DNA of 64,000 bases from Halalkalibacter nanhaiisediminis (GCF_007830185.1 NZ_VLKZ01000002.1:186001-250000); one strand, 5' to 3'. Shown: positions 45,469-54,438, counted from the first letter of the stretch. Translations and numbers: made by a program. The notes: generated by a model from the letters alone, not told the origin.

Positions 45469-46867
45469 TTTTGCCCTCCTGTTCAAATTGTTTCAATTGG
45501 GCTTTAAATTTCTTTTCTTTTAATTGATCTCGCTGTTCCCTCTTATCCTTTAAAGTTGCGTGTGCAGGATCACTTTTAAAGTTAGCTCTTCGACTGTAGC
45601 GTAACAGCGACTCAGGAATGAGATTAGATTGTTCACTATTTAATAACGACGCTACGCCATTCTTGGAATTTTCACTATCATAATTAGGATATATATCTTT
45701 AAAATAATCGTCGGCACGCCCTGAAATATAATGTTCTGGTTCAGGATAGGTCGTAATCACTCCTTCAAAGTTACGAAGAACTATTTTTTCTGGACTATGT
45801 GAAAGAACATAATTCGGTTGTAAGGCGATTTTCCCGCCTCCACCAGGAGCATCGATTACATAAGTGGGTACTGCATAGCCAGAAGTATGCCCCCGTAATC
45901 CCTCAATAATTTCTAATCCTTTTGATACAGGGGCACGGAAATGACCAATCCCTTCTGATAAATCACATTGATAAATATAATAAGGTCTAACACGAATTTT
46001 GACTAAATCATGCATTAACTTCTTCGTGATCGCAACACTGTCGTTAATCCCTGCTAATATGACAGATTGATTCCCTACTGGAACACCAGCATCGATCAGC
46101 ATCTCACAGGCACGTTTTGCTTCTTCTGTAATTTCAATCGACGTATTAAAATGGGTATTTAGCCAGACTGGATGATATTTTTTTAAGATCGTACAAAGAT
46201 TTTCTGTAATTCGTTGTGGAAAGACAACGGGAGCTCGTGTACCAATGCGAATAATTTCTACATGAGGAATGTCTCGTAAGTTTTTTAATATATATTCAAG
46301 AATGTTGTCATTAATTAATAAGCCATCGCCACCTGAAATTAATACATCGCGTACGTCAGTCGCCTGGCGGATATAGTTTATTGCTCCATCTAATTGTTTT
46401 TTGGGAACACCCATTCCAATTTGTCCTGAGAAACGTCGGCGTGTACAGTAACGGCAATACATCGAACATTGATTCGTTACAAGGAACAAGACACGATCAG
46501 GGTAACGGTGGGTTAAGCCAGGAACTGGAGAATCTTCATCTTCATCAAGTGGGTCTTCCAGATCATATTTGGTTTTCTGGATTTCTTTTCCTATAGGAAC
46601 TGACTGCATGCGGATCGGACAGCGTTCATCATCTGGATTCATTAATGATGCGTAGTAAGGGGTAATGTTAAGTGGAATCGTTTTTGTGGAAATTTTTACT
46701 CCTTCTTCCTCGTCAGGAGTAAGGTTTATCACTTTTTTTAAATCATCAAGTGTGCGAATGGTATTGGTAAGCTGCCAAATCCAATCATTCCACTTTTCCT
46801 CGGGTACATCTTTCCATAACTCAATGTCTTTCCAGTGACGCTTTGGTTTATACAAGTCATGTAACAT
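45458..46867 (-). CDS. kamA: L-lysine 2,3-aminomutase
   Basis: The 469-residue radical-SAM, PLP-dependent enzyme converts L-lysine to L-beta-lysine. The iron-sulfur cysteines are in CSMYCRYCTRRRFSG near 135, the SAM-binding GGD motif is in LISGGDGLL, and the PLP lysine is in APGGGGKIALQP. The ATG at 46867 follows AGAAAGGGGAATTC; an upstream TTG at 46888 contains that site and is not used. It follows ablB and overlaps yokU. Length and motifs are standard. AblA with AblB can also make the osmolyte N-epsilon-acetyl-beta-lysine. Confidence 0.96.
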   Translation of the reverse strand: MLHDLYKPKRHWKDIELWKDVPEEKWNDWIWQLTNTIRTLDDLKKVINLTPDEEEGVKISTKTIPLNITPYYASLMNPDDERCPIRMQSVPIGKEIQKTKYDLEDPLDEDEDSPVPGLTHRYPDRVLFLVTNQCSMYCRYCTRRRFSGQIGMGVPKKQLDGAINYIRQATDVRDVLISGGDGLLINDNILEYILKNLRDIPHVEIIRIGTRAPVVFPQRITENLCTILKKYHPVWLNTHFNTSIEITEEAKRACEMLIDAGVPVGNQSVILAGINDSVAITKKLMHDLVKIRVRPYYIYQCDLSEGIGHFRAPVSKGLEIIEGLRGHTSGYAVPTYVIDAPGGGGKIALQPNYVLSHSPEKIVLRNFEGVITTYPEPEHYISGRADDYFKDIYPNYDSENSKNGVASLLNSEQSNLIPESLLRYSRRANFKSDPAHATLKDKREQRDQLKEKKFKAQLKQFEQEGKNEV

Positions 46868-46954
46868 ATGAATTCCCCTTTCTGTCAATATTTCTAAGTG
46901 TTACAGGTTCAAAAAGAGGGAGAAGTTTAATTTTATAGAGATCTTCCTACTCAT

Positions 46955-47806
46955 TCATACGGGTAAATCTTTTGTCCATACATTCATATCCTCCATTTTG
47001 TCAAAAATATAACAATTATTTATCATTCTCCCTCCGTACTCATAGCCTAGCTGATAAAGAGCAGCATTCATCCCGTACGAAAGTGCCCTTGCAATTGAAA
47101 AGACACATGTAATTCCTTGCTGTTTTAAGTCAGCTTCTAGAAAGCTTAGAATTTTCTTCATTAAACCGTACTTTCTATGCTCTGGCAATGTCGCGCAATC
47201 CGTTAATTCTGCATGGTTAAACGTTTTATTTATATCAGCTGAGGCTGCACTTACAATTTGCTTATTGTGTTCAACGAGATAAAAAATGTTGCCACTGTTC
47301 ATTTGATAATGAATATATTCAGGCTGGTTCATCGGTGTTGGATATAGTTTGAAAATATGATCGTAAAGTGAGGAAAGCTGGACTACATCCTCTTTGGTTG
47401 CTCTTCTAAAATGATAAGTAGATGGAGGCGTAGTCAAAAATGACTGCCTATCTTTTTCTAAAATAGATATCAAAATGTCATTTTCCTGCACCCAGTAATG
47501 ACTAGTTCGACGTTTGGTCTCTTTATAAAAGACCATCGCATAGCAATCTATTCCATTAAAATAACTTTTAAAAATAGCTTCTAATTCAAGTCCTTTTGAT
47601 AATAATTCCTGCCAATGTTGTGGCCTAGTTTTAATAATGATTTTCGTAAAAGAATATTTCTCGACATATTTATTAATAGCACGTAACAAATCATCGATAT
47701 TTCCACTAAAATCATTAACAAGAAGACGTTCGTTCGAATAATCAAAAAAGAGTTGAGCTTCAAATTCGGGCTGTTTAATTGTTTTTGCTTCATAACCAAA
47801 ATTCAT
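46955..47806 (-). CDS. ablB: Beta-lysine N-acetyltransferase
   Basis: The 283-residue GNAT protein (AblB, YodP in B. subtilis) has an N-terminal extension and a C-terminal acetyl-CoA fold with the loop DCATLPEHRKYGLMKKIL. It acetylates the epsilon amine of beta-lysine made by KamA. The ATG follows GGAGAGGAGTGAAGAG, 87 bases upstream of the kamA start. A sporulation-type promoter is possible just before it. Depending on the later genes, the product is a compatible solute or an intermediate in lysine breakdown. Confidence 0.9.
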   Translation of the reverse strand: MNFGYEAKTIKQPEFEAQLFFDYSNERLLVNDFSGNIDDLLRAINKYVEKYSFTKIIIKTRPQHWQELLSKGLELEAIFKSYFNGIDCYAMVFYKETKRRTSHYWVQENDILISILEKDRQSFLTTPPSTYHFRRATKEDVVQLSSLYDHIFKLYPTPMNQPEYIHYQMNSGNIFYLVEHNKQIVSAASADINKTFNHAELTDCATLPEHRKYGLMKKILSFLEADLKQQGITCVFSIARALSYGMNAALYQLGYEYGGRMINNCYIFDKMEDMNVWTKDLPV

Positions 47807-47823
47807 CTCTTCACTCCTCTCCT

Positions 47824-47852
47824 TAGTATATTTTGCAATTAAGAAAATGTGC
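47824..47852 (-). promoter_or_regulatory. Possible sigma-E/sigma-K promoter of the ablB-kamA operon
   Basis: On the minus strand AATATACTA (plus 47824-47832) differs from the sigma-K -10 CATANNNTA at one base, and an AC -35 element (in GCACATTTT) lies 16 bases before it. The same stretch also partly fits sigma-E. Mother-cell expression of this operon would agree with B. subtilis. Confidence 0.35.
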
Positions 47853-47853
47853 C

Positions 47854-48024
47854 CACGTGACGTGAGTACTTGACGTTGGCCTTTAGCAAAGTTTCTTTCT
47901 CTCGTGACCGTGGGTACTTGCCTACAGGATGCAGGTACTTGGCGTTATCCACTCGACGTGGGTGAATTTAGCGAAGATACATTGATTTTACGGACGTGGA
48001 CGCGAGCGCCTTTAGCAAAATTTC
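47854..48024. repeat. Imperfect-repeat, GC-richer spacer
   Basis: The spacer repeats GTACTTG-A/G-CGTT (47867-47877 and 47935-47946), GTACTTG again at 47914-47920, GACGTGGGT-type segments, and the 17-mer GCCTTTAGCAAA-G/A-TTTC (47879-47895 and 48008-48024). Its base composition differs from the AT-rich gaps nearby. No convincing gene is present; an 82-codon plus-strand reading runs into the aminotransferase end and is not supported. Confidence 0.6.
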
Positions 48025-48059
48025 CTCACCTATCACAGCGATCAAGCAAAGTTTTATAC

Positions 48060-48094
48060 AAAAAGTACGTGCTTATTAACTCACAAGTACTTTT
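48060..48094 (-). terminator. Terminator of the class-III aminotransferase gene
   Basis: AAAAGTAC (48061-48068) pairs with GTACTTTT (48087-48094), extended by a GTG/CAC pair. On the minus strand it is followed by TTTTT-G. It lies eight bases past the stop and separates this gene from ablB. Confidence 0.65.
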
Positions 48095-48101
48095 CCACGT
48101 A

Positions 48102-49457
48102 TCACTGGACGTTTTCTATCACTTCACCAATTGTTTTTACAATAAAATTTAAATCTGTTTCTTCAAGGCATAGTGGTGGTGCCAATGTCAATATATTGTT
48201 AAAGCCAGCAACTGTTGCACCGTTCTTCCCAATGATCAATCCTTTTTCTTTACAATTGGCGATGATTTTATTTAAAATACTTACCTCAATGGGCTCTTTT
48301 GTCTCCTTATTTTTCACGAGTTCAATTCCAATTAGTAGACCTTTTCCACGGACGTCACCTATATATGGATGCTGTTGCAACTGTTCTTGTAGTTCACTTA
48401 GTAATTGGGAACCGACGTCGAGAGAACGATTAAACAATTTTTCTTTCTCCATAATCTCAATGTTTTTTAATGCTAGTGCACAAGACGCTGGACTTCCACC
48501 AAATGTATTGACATGACGGAAATAATCATATTCTTCAGTACCTTTAAACGCTTCATAAATGTCCCTTCGTACAGCCGTGGCAGATAGAGGTAGATAAGCA
48601 CTGGTAATTCCTTTCGCCATTGTAATAATGTCTGGCTTCACTCCGTAATGCATAAAACCGAACGGCTTACCTGTTCTGCCAAAACCACAAATGACTTCAT
48701 CTACTATAAGAAGTGCACCATGTTCCTCGCAAATTTCTTTCACTGCCTTCAAATAGCCATCAGGAGGAATAAGAATACCGCCACCTGTAATAATCGGTTC
48801 CATGATCACACCAGCAATTGTCTCACTTAATTCCCATGTCATCACACGTTCAATCTCTTGAACTGAGTCTAACTGTCTTGTTGGTACATCATGATCTTCT
48901 GGCCGACGGTAAGAATCTGGTGGGGCAACTTGAATAAAACCAGGCGCAAGAGGCTCATATTTATGCTTTCTTTGCGCTTGACCTGTAGCTGATAATGCGC
49001 CAAATGAATTGCCATGATAAGCCCTGTACCTGGAAATGAACTTATGTCGTTGATGTTCTCCCTTTTGTTGATGATATTGTCTAGCTATTTTAAAAGCTGT
49101 TTCATTAGCTTCAGAACCACTATTTGAGAAAAAGATGACATACTCATCGCCTAGTAGTTCATTTAATTTTTCACCTAAATGAATGGCAGGAAGATGACTG
49201 TGCGTAAGCGGATAATAAGCCATCTCTTTTAACTGCTCATATGCAGCCTCTGCCAATTCTGTTCTTCCATATCCGACATTTACACACCAAAGACCTGACA
49301 TGCCATCCAAATAATGATTTCCGTCGATATCTGTAATCCAAGCACCCTTACCACTTGCCACTACCATTGTTCCTTGAGGGTTATACGGCTTCATAGAATG
49401 CCAAATATACTTTTCATCTTTTTCAAAAGCTTCGTGTTGTTGCTCGGTATGTGTCAC
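48102..49457 (-). CDS. Class-III (omega) aminotransferase
   Basis: The 451-residue PLP enzyme has the Schiff-base lysine in DIITMAKGITSAYLP near 280, VDEVICGFGRTGKPF before it and the SNSGSEANETAFK phosphate-binding segment. It belongs to the omega-amino-acid:pyruvate group, similar to B. subtilis YhxA, and would accept beta-alanine, diamines or beta-amino acids. The GTG at 49457 follows TAGGAGGGGTCAT. It is directly upstream of the kamA operon but has its own terminator, so it is a possible second beta-lysine transaminase. Confidence 0.9.
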   Translation of the reverse strand: MTHTEQQHEAFEKDEKYIWHSMKPYNPQGTMVVASGKGAWITDIDGNHYLDGMSGLWCVNVGYGRTELAEAAYEQLKEMAYYPLTHSHLPAIHLGEKLNELLGDEYVIFFSNSGSEANETAFKIARQYHQQKGEHQRHKFISRYRAYHGNSFGALSATGQAQRKHKYEPLAPGFIQVAPPDSYRRPEDHDVPTRQLDSVQEIERVMTWELSETIAGVIMEPIITGGGILIPPDGYLKAVKEICEEHGALLIVDEVICGFGRTGKPFGFMHYGVKPDIITMAKGITSAYLPLSATAVRRDIYEAFKGTEEYDYFRHVNTFGGSPASCALALKNIEIMEKEKLFNRSLDVGSQLLSELQEQLQQHPYIGDVRGKGLLIGIELVKNKETKEPIEVSILNKIIANCKEKGLIIGKNGATVAGFNNILTLAPPLCLEETDLNFIVKTIGEVIENVQ

Positions 49458-49593
49458 ATGACCCCTCCTACTTAAGCTTTCTTATTTGCATAATTACTAC
49501 GTGCCTATCCAATTATCCATTATTTATTATTCTTCTATTATTATATGTGGCACAATTTAAGGTATATGACTAATCAATAAACAGGTTTACATA

Positions 49594-49622
49594 TAAAAAC
49601 CCAACTCGGCTTGAGTCGGGTT
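49594..49622 (-). terminator. Terminator of the tandem P-loop ATPase gene
   Basis: AACCCAACTC (49598-49607) pairs with GAGTCGGGTT (49613-49622), one G-U pair on the minus strand, followed by TTTTTA. Confidence 0.88.
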
Positions 49623-49655
49623 AGCCGCCAAAAAGAGGCAACAACTTTTCTAAAC

Positions 49656-50756
49656 TTAACTTGGCTTGACGATCAACTTTTCAATCTCTTCTAACAAACT
49701 TTGCTTGATTTGATCAACCTTTGCAAAATCCATCGCTCCAATATAATAGGCTTCTAATTGATCACGCAGGCCTTTTGCTTCTTTCAAATACGAAATAGCC
49801 TCTTTCATTTTATCTTTATAAGCACTGGTTGTTCGTTCAATATCTTCAGCAAATGTCTCATCTGTTCCTGGGGTCACGCATCTTTCATAAATATCAACGA
49901 TTTCATCTGTTTCTCGTACAGGGAAATACTCATGAGGTGCTGTACTATCAAAAATGGCGATATTTTTCTCTCGCACAATGACCATATCTAGACTATGTGG
50001 ATCAAAGCCACAATGGTACACTTCTACATCAAAACCTCTTTCTTCTCCTTCAGCTGCAATCTTTTTCAACATTGTCGACTTACCCGTTCCTGCTCTTCCC
50101 TTTAGAAAGTAACGTTTATTTAGATCCTCGGTTAGATTTTGAATAAAATCTACAGCACCATTAGGCGTTGCTGCACCTAGAAAACGGTGTTTCACAACAG
50201 CCTTTTTATCAAGAGAATCATCATTGTAAAAAAAAGAAATCATTTCTGCGGTCAATCTATTGGCTTCTTCAAAATCCATATTGCTTATATAAATATCCTC
50301 GATATCATCGTGCGCTCTTAACGCAGCCGCAAATGTGTCATAAGCTCTCTCAAATGTGGCAGAAATGGTCTCATTAAGTCTAAGAATCTCTTCTTTATAA
50401 TGAGAAAGCTTTTCTGAATTCCATGCTATCCCTAGATTTACATATTCTTCGATTACACCAGGTGCTTTGGGTTCAATGACATGAGGTGCTGTCCCATCAA
50501 CAATCCCAATTTGAAATTCAGGAATGATCATACCGTCAATTGAGTTATTATCAGATGAACAGTGTAAATACTCAATATCGAGGCCTTTACCTTCCATTTT
50601 CTCACCAATTGATTTCATTAACGATGACTTTCCAGTTCCAGGTCCTCCTTTTAAAATAAAAAGACGCTCCAAACCTTCTAATGCAGAATCATACAGATTA
50701 TAAAAACCTTTCGCTGTATTTCCTCCTGCATAATAGTTGCGCACCTTCCCTTTCAT
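49656..50756 (-). CDS. Tandem P-loop ATPase (PRK06851 type)
   Basis: The 366-residue protein is an internal duplication of one P-loop module. The first half has FILKGGPGTGKSSLMK (near 33-48), YLHCSSDNNSIDGMI and VDGTAPHV; the second has FLKGRAGTGKSTMLKK (near 217-232), VYHCGFDPHSLDMVI and FDSTAPHEY. Each half ends in a long helix. This matches an uncharacterised Firmicutes family (PRK06851). The repeated YxHC-D segment may be a metal or substrate site. The ATG follows AAAGGGTGGTTTC. It is monocistronic, and no function is known. Confidence 0.8.
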   Translation of the reverse strand: MKGKVRNYYAGGNTAKGFYNLYDSALEGLERLFILKGGPGTGKSSLMKSIGEKMEGKGLDIEYLHCSSDNNSIDGMIIPEFQIGIVDGTAPHVIEPKAPGVIEEYVNLGIAWNSEKLSHYKEEILRLNETISATFERAYDTFAAALRAHDDIEDIYISNMDFEEANRLTAEMISFFYNDDSLDKKAVVKHRFLGAATPNGAVDFIQNLTEDLNKRYFLKGRAGTGKSTMLKKIAAEGEERGFDVEVYHCGFDPHSLDMVIVREKNIAIFDSTAPHEYFPVRETDEIVDIYERCVTPGTDETFAEDIERTTSAYKDKMKEAISYLKEAKGLRDQLEAYYIGAMDFAKVDQIKQSLLEEIEKLIVKPS

Positions 50757-50833
50757 GAAACCACCCTTTCATTCCTTTTCCTAAAACATATGTAGACTTT
50801 CTTACAAGGGTGAATGCCTATTTTCAATATATT

Positions 50834-50875
50834 CAAAAAAACGCTCACTTCTTAATAAATTAGAAGTGAGCGTTT
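50834..50875 (-). terminator. Terminator of the monooxygenase/GTP cyclohydrolase pair
   Basis: A perfect 14-bp stem AAACGCTCACTTCT (50839-50852) / AGAAGTGAGCGTTT (50862-50875) is followed on the minus strand by further T residues to give TTTTTTT. It begins three bases after the stop. Confidence 0.92.
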
Positions 50876-50877
50876 AT

Positions 50878-51996
50878 TCAACATGTTGCTGCCAATTGAT
50901 CGCTTGAAGCTTGAAGATAATTTTTCCAAAATGAAGTCTCTTGTGTAATCTGTTGTTCCTGTTGTTTTTCAATTTCATCTCGTCTCAACTCTTCAAATTC
51001 TTTTAGGCGCTCTGCTGTCGTGTTCTTTCCTAAAATGGCGTTAACGAGCACATTTGCTAATACATGAGCGTCTTTCATCGCTGAATTAATACCAATCGCA
51101 CCAGTCGGGGTCATAGTATGCGCTGCATCACCAATCATGACTAATCCATCTTGTACCCATGTTTTTAAACGAGAGCTTTCTACTTTTAAACAAACAAAGT
51201 CTTTCCATGATTGAAGGTACTGCAAAGCGATCTCTCTCAGTTGTGGAAAGCTTTCCAAAAGAGGTTCGAGAAATGGCTTTAATGAATTCTTAGTTAATGA
51301 CGAGAATGAACCTTCGTCAATATTCCAACCAATTTGAATAAACCCGCCAGCTTGTGTAAATAATGCAAGCTGATGACCATTAACTAATGCCATTCGTGTC
51401 GTTGGCTCCCACCCTTGTGGAGCTGGAATTTTCGTCCACAATACATCATAACCATGCTTCGTAATTGTGACAGGTATGTTAGCAAGCTTTCTCACTGTAG
51501 AATAACGACCATCTGCCCCGACGATTACAGAACTATTCACGATAATCTCTTTTCCATCTTTTTTAGCTTTCACACCTATATAGCAACCTTTTTTATCACG
51601 AAGTAATTCCGTGACCGTTGTATTTAATAGAAAATGATAATGCTCATGGTGTTCTGATTCAGAAACAAGTGTATTTAATAAATGAGCTTGGGGAACATGA
51701 ATCCCCACATGTCCTTGATCAGATGTAGGTGTAATGGTTTTTACAACCACGTTCCCGTTAAAAAACTCCACCTTCTCCATTTTCAGAATCCCTTGTTCTG
51801 CAATTTTTTCAAATAACCTATAATTCTTTAACAGGCTTTCCGTTTCAGCATTGATATGTTCTCCCCTAAATTTCCTTCCTGTTAGTGTAGCTCGCTCAAT
51901 GATGACAGTTGAAATTCCCTTTTGGGCAAGGATATAGCCAAGGAAAGCACCTGCAGGACCACCGCCGACAATACAAACATCCGTTTGTAAATTCAT
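50878..51996 (-). CDS. FAD-dependent monooxygenase
   Basis: The 372-residue protein has the group-A flavoprotein hydroxylase layout: VCIVGGGPAGAFLGY at the start, the VGADGRYSTVRK DG-motif near 158-170, and GDAAHTMTPTGAIGINSAM near 288. It would hydroxylate or epoxidise an aromatic or heterocyclic substrate with NAD(P)H and oxygen. The ATG follows AGGTGGAGTAG and is 45 bases after the GTP cyclohydrolase gene, with which it is probably cotranscribed. The pairing points to a purine- or pteridine-derived substrate, but this is inference. Confidence 0.87.
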   Translation of the reverse strand: MNLQTDVCIVGGGPAGAFLGYILAQKGISTVIIERATLTGRKFRGEHINAETESLLKNYRLFEKIAEQGILKMEKVEFFNGNVVVKTITPTSDQGHVGIHVPQAHLLNTLVSESEHHEHYHFLLNTTVTELLRDKKGCYIGVKAKKDGKEIIVNSSVIVGADGRYSTVRKLANIPVTITKHGYDVLWTKIPAPQGWEPTTRMALVNGHQLALFTQAGGFIQIGWNIDEGSFSSLTKNSLKPFLEPLLESFPQLREIALQYLQSWKDFVCLKVESSRLKTWVQDGLVMIGDAAHTMTPTGAIGINSAMKDAHVLANVLVNAILGKNTTAERLKEFEELRRDEIEKQQEQQITQETSFWKNYLQASSDQLAATC

Positions 51997-52041
51997 CTAC
52001 TCCACCTTCTCTTATTCCTTACTTTTCACCTATCACTCTGT

Positions 52042-52785
52042 TTAACTAATAATAGCTGTTGCAGCGTCGTACAAATGCCCTGACTTATTGATTTTTGTTT
52101 GTAAATATTTTTTATTATGATCTGATATATCTCCCCATAATGGAACATGAATATCGGCATCGATACCATAATTACGTATGGAAGCTAGTTTTCTTGGGTT
52201 ATTCGTGATTAGACTAACTGGCTTCGTCCGTAATGATTTTAGAACTCGAATCGCTTCTTCATATGAGCGCATATCATCTTCAAAACCTAAGCTATGGTTA
52301 GCTTCTACTGTATCTAAGCCCTCTTGCTGCAAAAGATACGCTAACGATTTTGAAAAAAGCCCGATTCCACGACCTTCATGATCAGCTAGATAAAAGAGCG
52401 CGCCACTACCATGTTCTGCAATCATCTTCATTGATTGATGTAATTGAAAACCACAATCGCATCGCTTACTTCCAAATATATCGCCAGTATGACAAATACT
52501 ATGAAATCTGATTAACGAATGATCAGATTCTGCAAAATCACCATAAACTAAAACCGATGATTGCTGCAGTGAAGCAAGATTCGCTTCAGGCAAAGCTTCT
52601 AACAATTCTTCTTTATCAGATGGTAAATCCTTAAGGTTTAACCATGTATACCATTTAAATGTTATCTCTTGTTCTCCAAGCTTTACTGGTAGTTTAATTG
52701 GACCAACAAGCGCAAGATCAGGACTGCCTTGTTGCTTAATAATGTCTATTTTTTGTTTAAGAATCTGCTTCACTTGTACATCCAT
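52042..52785 (-). CDS. Stand-alone GTP cyclohydrolase II-like protein
   Basis: The 247-residue protein has the RibA zinc site CHTGDIFGSKRCDCGFQL near 98-115 and the DHEGRGIGL active segment, so GTP ring-opening to a diaminopyrimidine is expected. It lacks the fused RibB domain typical of Bacillus riboflavin enzymes and carries its own ~60-residue N-terminal domain. Riboflavin-operon genes are absent, so it is probably a paralogue serving another pathway, together with the flavin monooxygenase downstream. The ATG follows AGGGAGAGAAGACAA. Confidence 0.86.
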   Translation of the reverse strand: MDVQVKQILKQKIDIIKQQGSPDLALVGPIKLPVKLGEQEITFKWYTWLNLKDLPSDKEELLEALPEANLASLQQSSVLVYGDFAESDHSLIRFHSICHTGDIFGSKRCDCGFQLHQSMKMIAEHGSGALFYLADHEGRGIGLFSKSLAYLLQQEGLDTVEANHSLGFEDDMRSYEEAIRVLKSLRTKPVSLITNNPRKLASIRNYGIDADIHVPLWGDISDHNKKYLQTKINKSGHLYDAATAIIS

Positions 52786-52980
52786 TTGTCTTCTCTCCCT
52801 CTTCTAATCAATGGGCACAATTCTAACTCTATATAAAAATAAAATCATTTCATTTGTTTGAGCAAAAAAAATATTTAATTCTGTCAAACTAGAAACTAAC
52901 AAATTTTTCTTAGAATAAAAAACCAGCTTTAAATATTTTCTATATGATAAAAAGTTATTTAAAGAGTAACAAATTCGACA

Positions 52981-53009
52981 TTGTAGGTCAATAAAATTTT
53001 TGTTATTAT
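52981..53009 (+). promoter_or_regulatory. Predicted promoter of the XRE-cupin gene
   Basis: TTGTAG (52981-52986) and TATTAT (53004-53009) are 17 bases apart, with a predicted start near 53016. It lies in the 265-base divergent gap next to the cyclohydrolase gene. Confidence 0.45.
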
Positions 53010-53050
53010 GAAAATAAGTTTTCTATAAAGAATATTTCGAGGTGACAAAA

Positions 53051-53596
53051 ATGGATATAGGTTCTACAATTCGTTCAATACGAAAAAGAAAAAAAATAAC
53101 AATTGCCCAAATGAGTGAAGGTACAGGCCTCTCTAAAGGGTTTATTAGTAATGTAGAAAATAACAACACTTCCCCTTCAATTAGTACATTAGAAACGATT
53201 TCTAATTTCCTAAATATACCTTTACCTTACCTTTTATTAAAGAAGAACGATCGGATGCAAGTGGTTAGAAAAAACGAACGAACATACACTACCTATACGG
53301 ATCGAAATATGAAGGTGGAAAATTTAATATCAAAAGATGGATTACGAGTAATGAACGTTGAGCTTGCTCCAGGGGCTTCAACAGGACTTGAACCACATTC
53401 TCATGAAGGAGAAGAATGTCATGTCATTGTGAAAGGAACCATTCTTGCTGAGCAATGTGAAGAGTCAATGATATTAGAAGAGGGAGACTCCTTTAGTTGG
53501 AATGCCAGTGTCCCTCATTTCGTGAAAAACATTGGAGATGAACCTGCTGTTATTTTAATTGCGGTTTATTCAGAATCAGAGGATACCGACTTATAG
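53051..53596 (+). CDS. XRE-cupin transcriptional regulator
   Basis: The 181-residue regulator has an N-terminal XRE helix-turn-helix (ISNVENNNTSPSISTLETI within residues 5-60) and a C-terminal cupin (HSHEGEECHVIVKG, VPHFVKN) that probably binds a metal and a small ligand, like PuuR and SutR. The ATG at 53051 is preferred over a GTG at 53042 because that GTG is part of the AGGTG ribosome site. It is divergent from the cyclohydrolase-monooxygenase pair and upstream of a hydrolase gene, so it may control both units. Confidence 0.88.
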   Translation: MDIGSTIRSIRKRKKITIAQMSEGTGLSKGFISNVENNNTSPSISTLETISNFLNIPLPYLLLKKNDRMQVVRKNERTYTTYTDRNMKVENLISKDGLRVMNVELAPGASTGLEPHSHEGEECHVIVKGTILAEQCEESMILEEGDSFSWNASVPHFVKNIGDEPAVILIAVYSESEDTDL

Positions 53597-53619
53597 AGAA
53601 ATCAAAAGAAAGGTTTTTA

Positions 53620-54408
53620 ATGATGAACATAACCAGTTTTGGCAACGGAGAACCGATCATATTTTTACATGGGTTGGTTGGGAATCAACATGTTTTCAAA
53701 ATGGAAGTGAAGCAATTAAGTGAGAAATATAAAACGATCTCATATGATTATTTGGGGCATGGTTCTGATCTCGGGGAAGAGGTTGTCTTTACGATTGAAA
53801 ACTTAGTCAGTCAACTGTACAAAGTATATGAATCAGAGCAAATCAAAAAGGCTCATATATGCGCCTTAAGCTTTGGGTGTTATATTGCTCATGCATTTGC
53901 AGAAAAATATCCTGATAAGGTGATAAGCATTTGTAATATCGGCGGACATTATAATAATCTTTCCTTCTTATTCGATCAATTTACGCAATCTTTCCAAGAG
54001 CCAATAAACGACTACCCCACATGGCTAAAGAAGTATGCTGAAAGGGTCAAGCCAAACACAAAAGAAATGCCGAACCCTTACAATGAAAAATCAAAAGACA
54101 TTTTCTTAACATACGGTGCTCTTCTTCATCCATCTATTATCAAGCAATCGCTTAAAATCAGACTTCACTTTGATTTAAAGGCAGTGTTAAAGACATATAA
54201 AAAACCTTTACTTTGGATTAGCGGCGAATATGATTCTTTATATCGCACTTGTACGTATGATCTAAAAGAAATCATCCCACATGTAAACTATGTAGAAATA
54301 CCTGATGCAGGTCATCTTGTGAATCTAAATCAAAGTGCTTTATTTCTTAAAGAGTATGAACGATTTTTATCTCGTCTTGTAAATAGAAAAGATAAGGATA
54401 TTGCTTAG
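53620..54408 (+). CDS. Alpha/beta hydrolase
   Basis: The 262-residue protein has the oxyanion HG in IIFLHGLVGN, the nucleophile elbow CALSFGCYIA with Ser near 85, the acid GEYDSLYR and the catalytic His in PDAGHLVN. It would hydrolyse an ester, lactone or C-C bond. The start follows AAAGGTTTTTA and is 23 bases after the XRE-cupin stop, so the two form an operon with a terminator behind it. Substrate unknown. Confidence 0.85.
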   Translation: MMNITSFGNGEPIIFLHGLVGNQHVFKMEVKQLSEKYKTISYDYLGHGSDLGEEVVFTIENLVSQLYKVYESEQIKKAHICALSFGCYIAHAFAEKYPDKVISICNIGGHYNNLSFLFDQFTQSFQEPINDYPTWLKKYAERVKPNTKEMPNPYNEKSKDIFLTYGALLHPSIIKQSLKIRLHFDLKAVLKTYKKPLLWISGEYDSLYRTCTYDLKEIIPHVNYVEIPDAGHLVNLNQSALFLKEYERFLSRLVNRKDKDIA

Positions 54409-54438
54409 ATTTGCAGAAAAAACTTTATATCAAAATTC

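Noticed and set aside
47904-48152. An 82-codon plus-strand gene in the repeat spacer
   Set aside because: It has no ribosome site, no family likeness, and overlaps the aminotransferase end and its terminator.
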